Positions 62,415 through 64,000 of a DNA stretch of 64,000 nucleotides are shown one piece after another. The notes below the pieces were generated by a model, which was not told the origin of the DNA, did not search any database, and was given only the letters and a program-made list of their open reading frames with translations. Every line of letters begins with the position of its first letter. The stretch's first letter is position 1. A program made the position numbers and the translations under genes. This DNA comes from Cellulomonas sp. GTDB taxonomy: Bacteria > Actinomycetota > Actinomycetes > Actinomycetales > Cellulomonadaceae. The stretch is from positions 62,001 to 126,000 of the forward strand of contig NZ_JADGMY010000014.1 in NCBI RefSeq assembly GCF_015234515.1, read 5' to 3'.

Positions 62415-62443
62415 ACCTTTGTCGGGAGATGGGCGGGTGTCAA
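62415..62443 (-). promoter_or_regulatory. Promoter of cebEFG
   Basis: TTGACA (62443-62438) and AAAGGT (62420-62415) on the minus strand are 17 bp apart. The start site would fall near 62408, leaving a ~160-nt leader that contains both operators. The rest of the 435-bp gap (62249-62683) holds no gene; an ATCGCT-N6-AGCGAT inverted repeat at 62492-62509 may be a further regulator site. Confidence 0.65.
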
Positions 62444-62561
62444 GGACGGGGATCGGCAAAGGTGGGGTGGTAGCGGTCCCACGGGGGTGTCATCGCTGGT
62501 CAAAGCGATTTCCCATGCTTCCCACGTTATTCAATCGTTACGGCTCGGAGATCTCCCCGTG

Positions 62562-62575
62562 CCCCCGTTCGGGGG
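62562..62575 (-). terminator. Possible terminator after the DUF2505 gene
   Basis: CCCCCG-TT-CGGGGG hairpin about 110 bp after the stop codon on the minus strand, next to a second CCGGGG palindrome. No U tract. Confidence 0.35.
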
Positions 62576-62683
62576 AAGTGTCCGGGGCGCCCCCGGGCGT
62601 GCCGACGGAGGTCGTGCGCCGTGCCGCGGGGGCGGACGCGGCGGGGGGCTCGCGGCGTGCCCGGCTCGAGGTCGCCGACGACC

Positions 62684-63217
62684 TCAGCGGGCGGCCTCGG
62701 CGTCGCCGTGGTGCTCGCCCTGCGCGGCGAGCCACCGCGCGGCCACGTCCTGCTCCGCGCGCAGCGCCGCGCGGACGGCGGCGCCGGCCGCCTCCTCCAC
62801 GGCGGCGGCGAACAGCGGGACGGCCGCACGGACCTCGCCGTCGTACGTCACGCGTGCCAGGTCCGGTCGCGCGGCGGCGAGCGAGGTCCGGCCCGTCACG
62901 CGCACGGGCGCGCCCGCGATCTCGACGACGACCGTCCCGGTGCGTGAGCCGTCGGCGAGGGGCGCCTCCCAGGCCTCGACCTGGCGCACGTCGATCCGCG
63001 CTCCCACCAGCGCGTGCATGTGGGCGGGGATCTGCTCGGTGGGCAGGGCGCGACGCGTCGTCACCGTGAAGGCGCCGGCTGCGGTCCCTGTCACGTCCAC
63101 CTGCTGCTCGACCGCGCCCGAGGCGCGCACCTTCGCGTCCACGTACGCCGGGTCCGCCAGCAGACGGGCAGCGGTGCGCACGTCGGTGGGAAGGTCGATC
63201 GTCACGCGCAGCTGCAC
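62684..63217 (-). CDS. DUF2505 (SRPBCC-like) protein
   Basis: A 177-residue protein of the actinobacterial DUF2505 family with an SRPBCC/START-like fold: VQLRVTIDLPTDVRTAARLLADPAYVDAKVRASGA at the start and LPLFAAAVEEAA-like helix near the end. Such proteins may bind a hydrophobic ligand; no function is known. The GTG at 63217 is chosen over upstream in-frame starts because it begins the conserved region. Confidence 0.85.
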   Translation of the reverse strand: MQLRVTIDLPTDVRTAARLLADPAYVDAKVRASGAVEQQVDVTGTAAGAFTVTTRRALPTEQIPAHMHALVGARIDVRQVEAWEAPLADGSRTGTVVVEIAGAPVRVTGRTSLAAARPDLARVTYDGEVRAAVPLFAAAVEEAAGAAVRAALRAEQDVAARWLAAQGEHHGDAEAAR

Positions 63218-63323
63218 CGTGGGCCCCCGTGGTGGATGAGCTCTGGTCCGAGCGGCCGCGCGGACCAGCGACGGACGTCCGACCGCGGCACCCCCGTCGT
63301 CGTCGAGCGTAGCCGCCGCTGCG

Positions 63324-63329
63324 TACCCT
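63324..63329 (+). promoter_or_regulatory. -10 element of the pdtaS-like gene
   Basis: TACCCT ends 6 nt before the GTG at 63336, with no Shine-Dalgarno sequence: a leaderless start. Confidence 0.5.
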
Positions 63330-63335
63330 GGGCGT

Positions 63336-64000
63336 GTGTCCACGCTGAGCGACCTCGTCACGCGTCATGGTGCGCTCGATCCCGCAGACGTGGAGTGGCT
63401 CCATCTCCTGGTCGGTGACTGGCAGGTCGTGTCCGACCTGGCGTTCGCCGACCTCGTGCTGTGGCTGCCGACCGTCGACGGGGAGTTCGTCGCCGTCGCG
63501 CAGTGCAGGCCCTCGACGGGCGCGACGGTGCACTACGACGACGTCGTGGGTTCCCGGCCTCCCGAGGGGCAGGTCGCCCAGCTGCGGCGCGCCCTCGAGG
63601 AGCAGGCGCCGCAGCGGTCCCGCGAGCCGCGCTGGTTCGGCTCGTACGCCGTCCGGGAGGAGGCCGTGCCGGTGGTGCGCGGGGGGCGGTCGATCGCCGT
63701 CCTCGCGCGTCAGACGAACCTCGGGGGGGCGCGCACGCCGTCGCGCCTGGAGCTCAACTACGTCGAGGCGGCCGACGACCTGGTCGGCATGGTCGCGCGC
63801 GGTGAGTTCCCCGCCCCGGACGCGCCGACGGGGCCGCGTCGGGGTGCGCCGCGCGTGGGCGACGGCCTGGTCCGGCTCAACGGCGAGGGAGAGGTGCTCT
63901 ACGCGAGCCCCAACGCCCTGTCCTGCTTCCACCGGCTCGGTGTGCTCGGCGACCTGGTCGGCAGGTCGCTGATCGAGGTCACGTCGGACCTCATCGAGCA
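63336..64000 (+). CDS. pdtaS: PdtaS-like sensor histidine kinase, N-terminal part
   Basis: 221 codons are visible; the gene runs off the window. MSTLSDLVTRHGALDPADVEWLHLLVGDWQVVSDLAFADLVLWLP matches the start of actinobacterial PdtaS-type histidine kinases, and the GAF-like domain continues with AVREEAVPVVRGGRSIAVLARQTN and a PAS-like start at LVRLNGEGEVLYASPNALSCFHRLG. The kinase core lies outside. It would partner with an ANTAR-type regulator (PdtaR) acting on RNA in this group. Confidence 0.85.
   Translation, partial: MSTLSDLVTRHGALDPADVEWLHLLVGDWQVVSDLAFADLVLWLPTVDGEFVAVAQCRPSTGATVHYDDVVGSRPPEGQVAQLRRALEEQAPQRSREPRWFGSYAVREEAVPVVRGGRSIAVLARQTNLGGARTPSRLELNYVEAADDLVGMVARGEFPAPDAPTGPRRGAPRVGDGLVRLNGEGEVLYASPNALSCFHRLGVLGDLVGRSLIEVTSDLIE

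Noticed and set aside
62492..62509. ATCGCT-N6-AGCGAT as a third CelR site
   Set aside because: The arms do not match the CelR consensus; it remains only a possible site for another regulator.

Overview
The window is very GC-rich with strong GC3 bias. Gene content points to a Micrococcales actinobacterium, most likely Cellulomonas or a close relative: a CebEFG-type cello-oligosaccharide importer with CelR-like operators, a coproporphyrin-type haem branch (ferrochelatase with a [2Fe-2S] tail plus HemQ), an actinobacterial PdtaS-type sensor kinase, a SigE-family sigma factor, PutA, and many apparently leaderless genes with a -10 hexamer 6-7 nt before the start codon. This is inferred from gene families, not from a database match. 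No rRNA, tRNA, insertion sequence, prophage or CRISPR array was seen. The window opens inside prfC (minus strand) and ends inside a pdtaS-like gene (plus strand).

Layout. 0-6 kb: prfC coupled to a MerR regulator; a divergent TetR gene with an ABC-2 exporter under a promoter carrying two tandem operators; a DUF808 membrane protein. 6-14 kb: a sulfite-oxidase-like molybdoenzyme with a flavin reductase; putA co-transcribed with a Zur-like regulator; an altronate dehydratase; a MazF toxin/antitoxin pair. 14-17.4 kb: cstA and ybdD, where a short repeat has expanded the 5' end of ybdD and also fills the following intergenic gap. 17.4-26.3 kb: recC-recB-recD with 4-bp overlaps. 26.4-31.3 kb: glycerophosphodiesterase with two CNNM/CorC-like membrane proteins, an AraC regulator, a VOC protein, and a small gene behind a perfect LexA box. 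31.3-40.5 kb: a P-type cation ATPase, a DUF4914 PEPCK-like P-loop protein, a DUF4349 lipoprotein, AlkA and Ogt alkylation repair, DUF6518 and DUF1697.

40.5-43.5 kb holds the most unusual locus. It is a tightly coupled four-gene minus-strand operon: a secreted protein with two copies of an unrecognised ~48-residue repeat, a predicted amidoligase (COOH-NH2 ligase), a SigE-family ECF sigma factor, and a single-pass membrane protein in the anti-sigma position whose extracytoplasmic part carries the same two repeats. This suggests a self-contained envelope signalling or modification system.

43.7-57.5 kb is mostly metabolic and stress genes: a zinc alcohol dehydrogenase, a nucleoside-diphosphate-sugar epimerase-like protein, a DsbA-like thioredoxin, an SDR, NhaA, HIT, a lipoprotein hydrolase, an NYN nuclease, MarR with a flavodoxin, a soluble Ser/Thr kinase, ferrochelatase with HemQ, a META-domain protein and a glutamate-dehydrogenase-family enzyme. 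57.6-62.5 kb is the cello-oligosaccharide locus (cebE-cebF-cebG, then a LacI-family regulator), with a clear promoter, two CelR-like operators, stable hairpins between cebE and cebF, and a terminator after cebG. The last genes are a DUF2505 protein and the sensor kinase.
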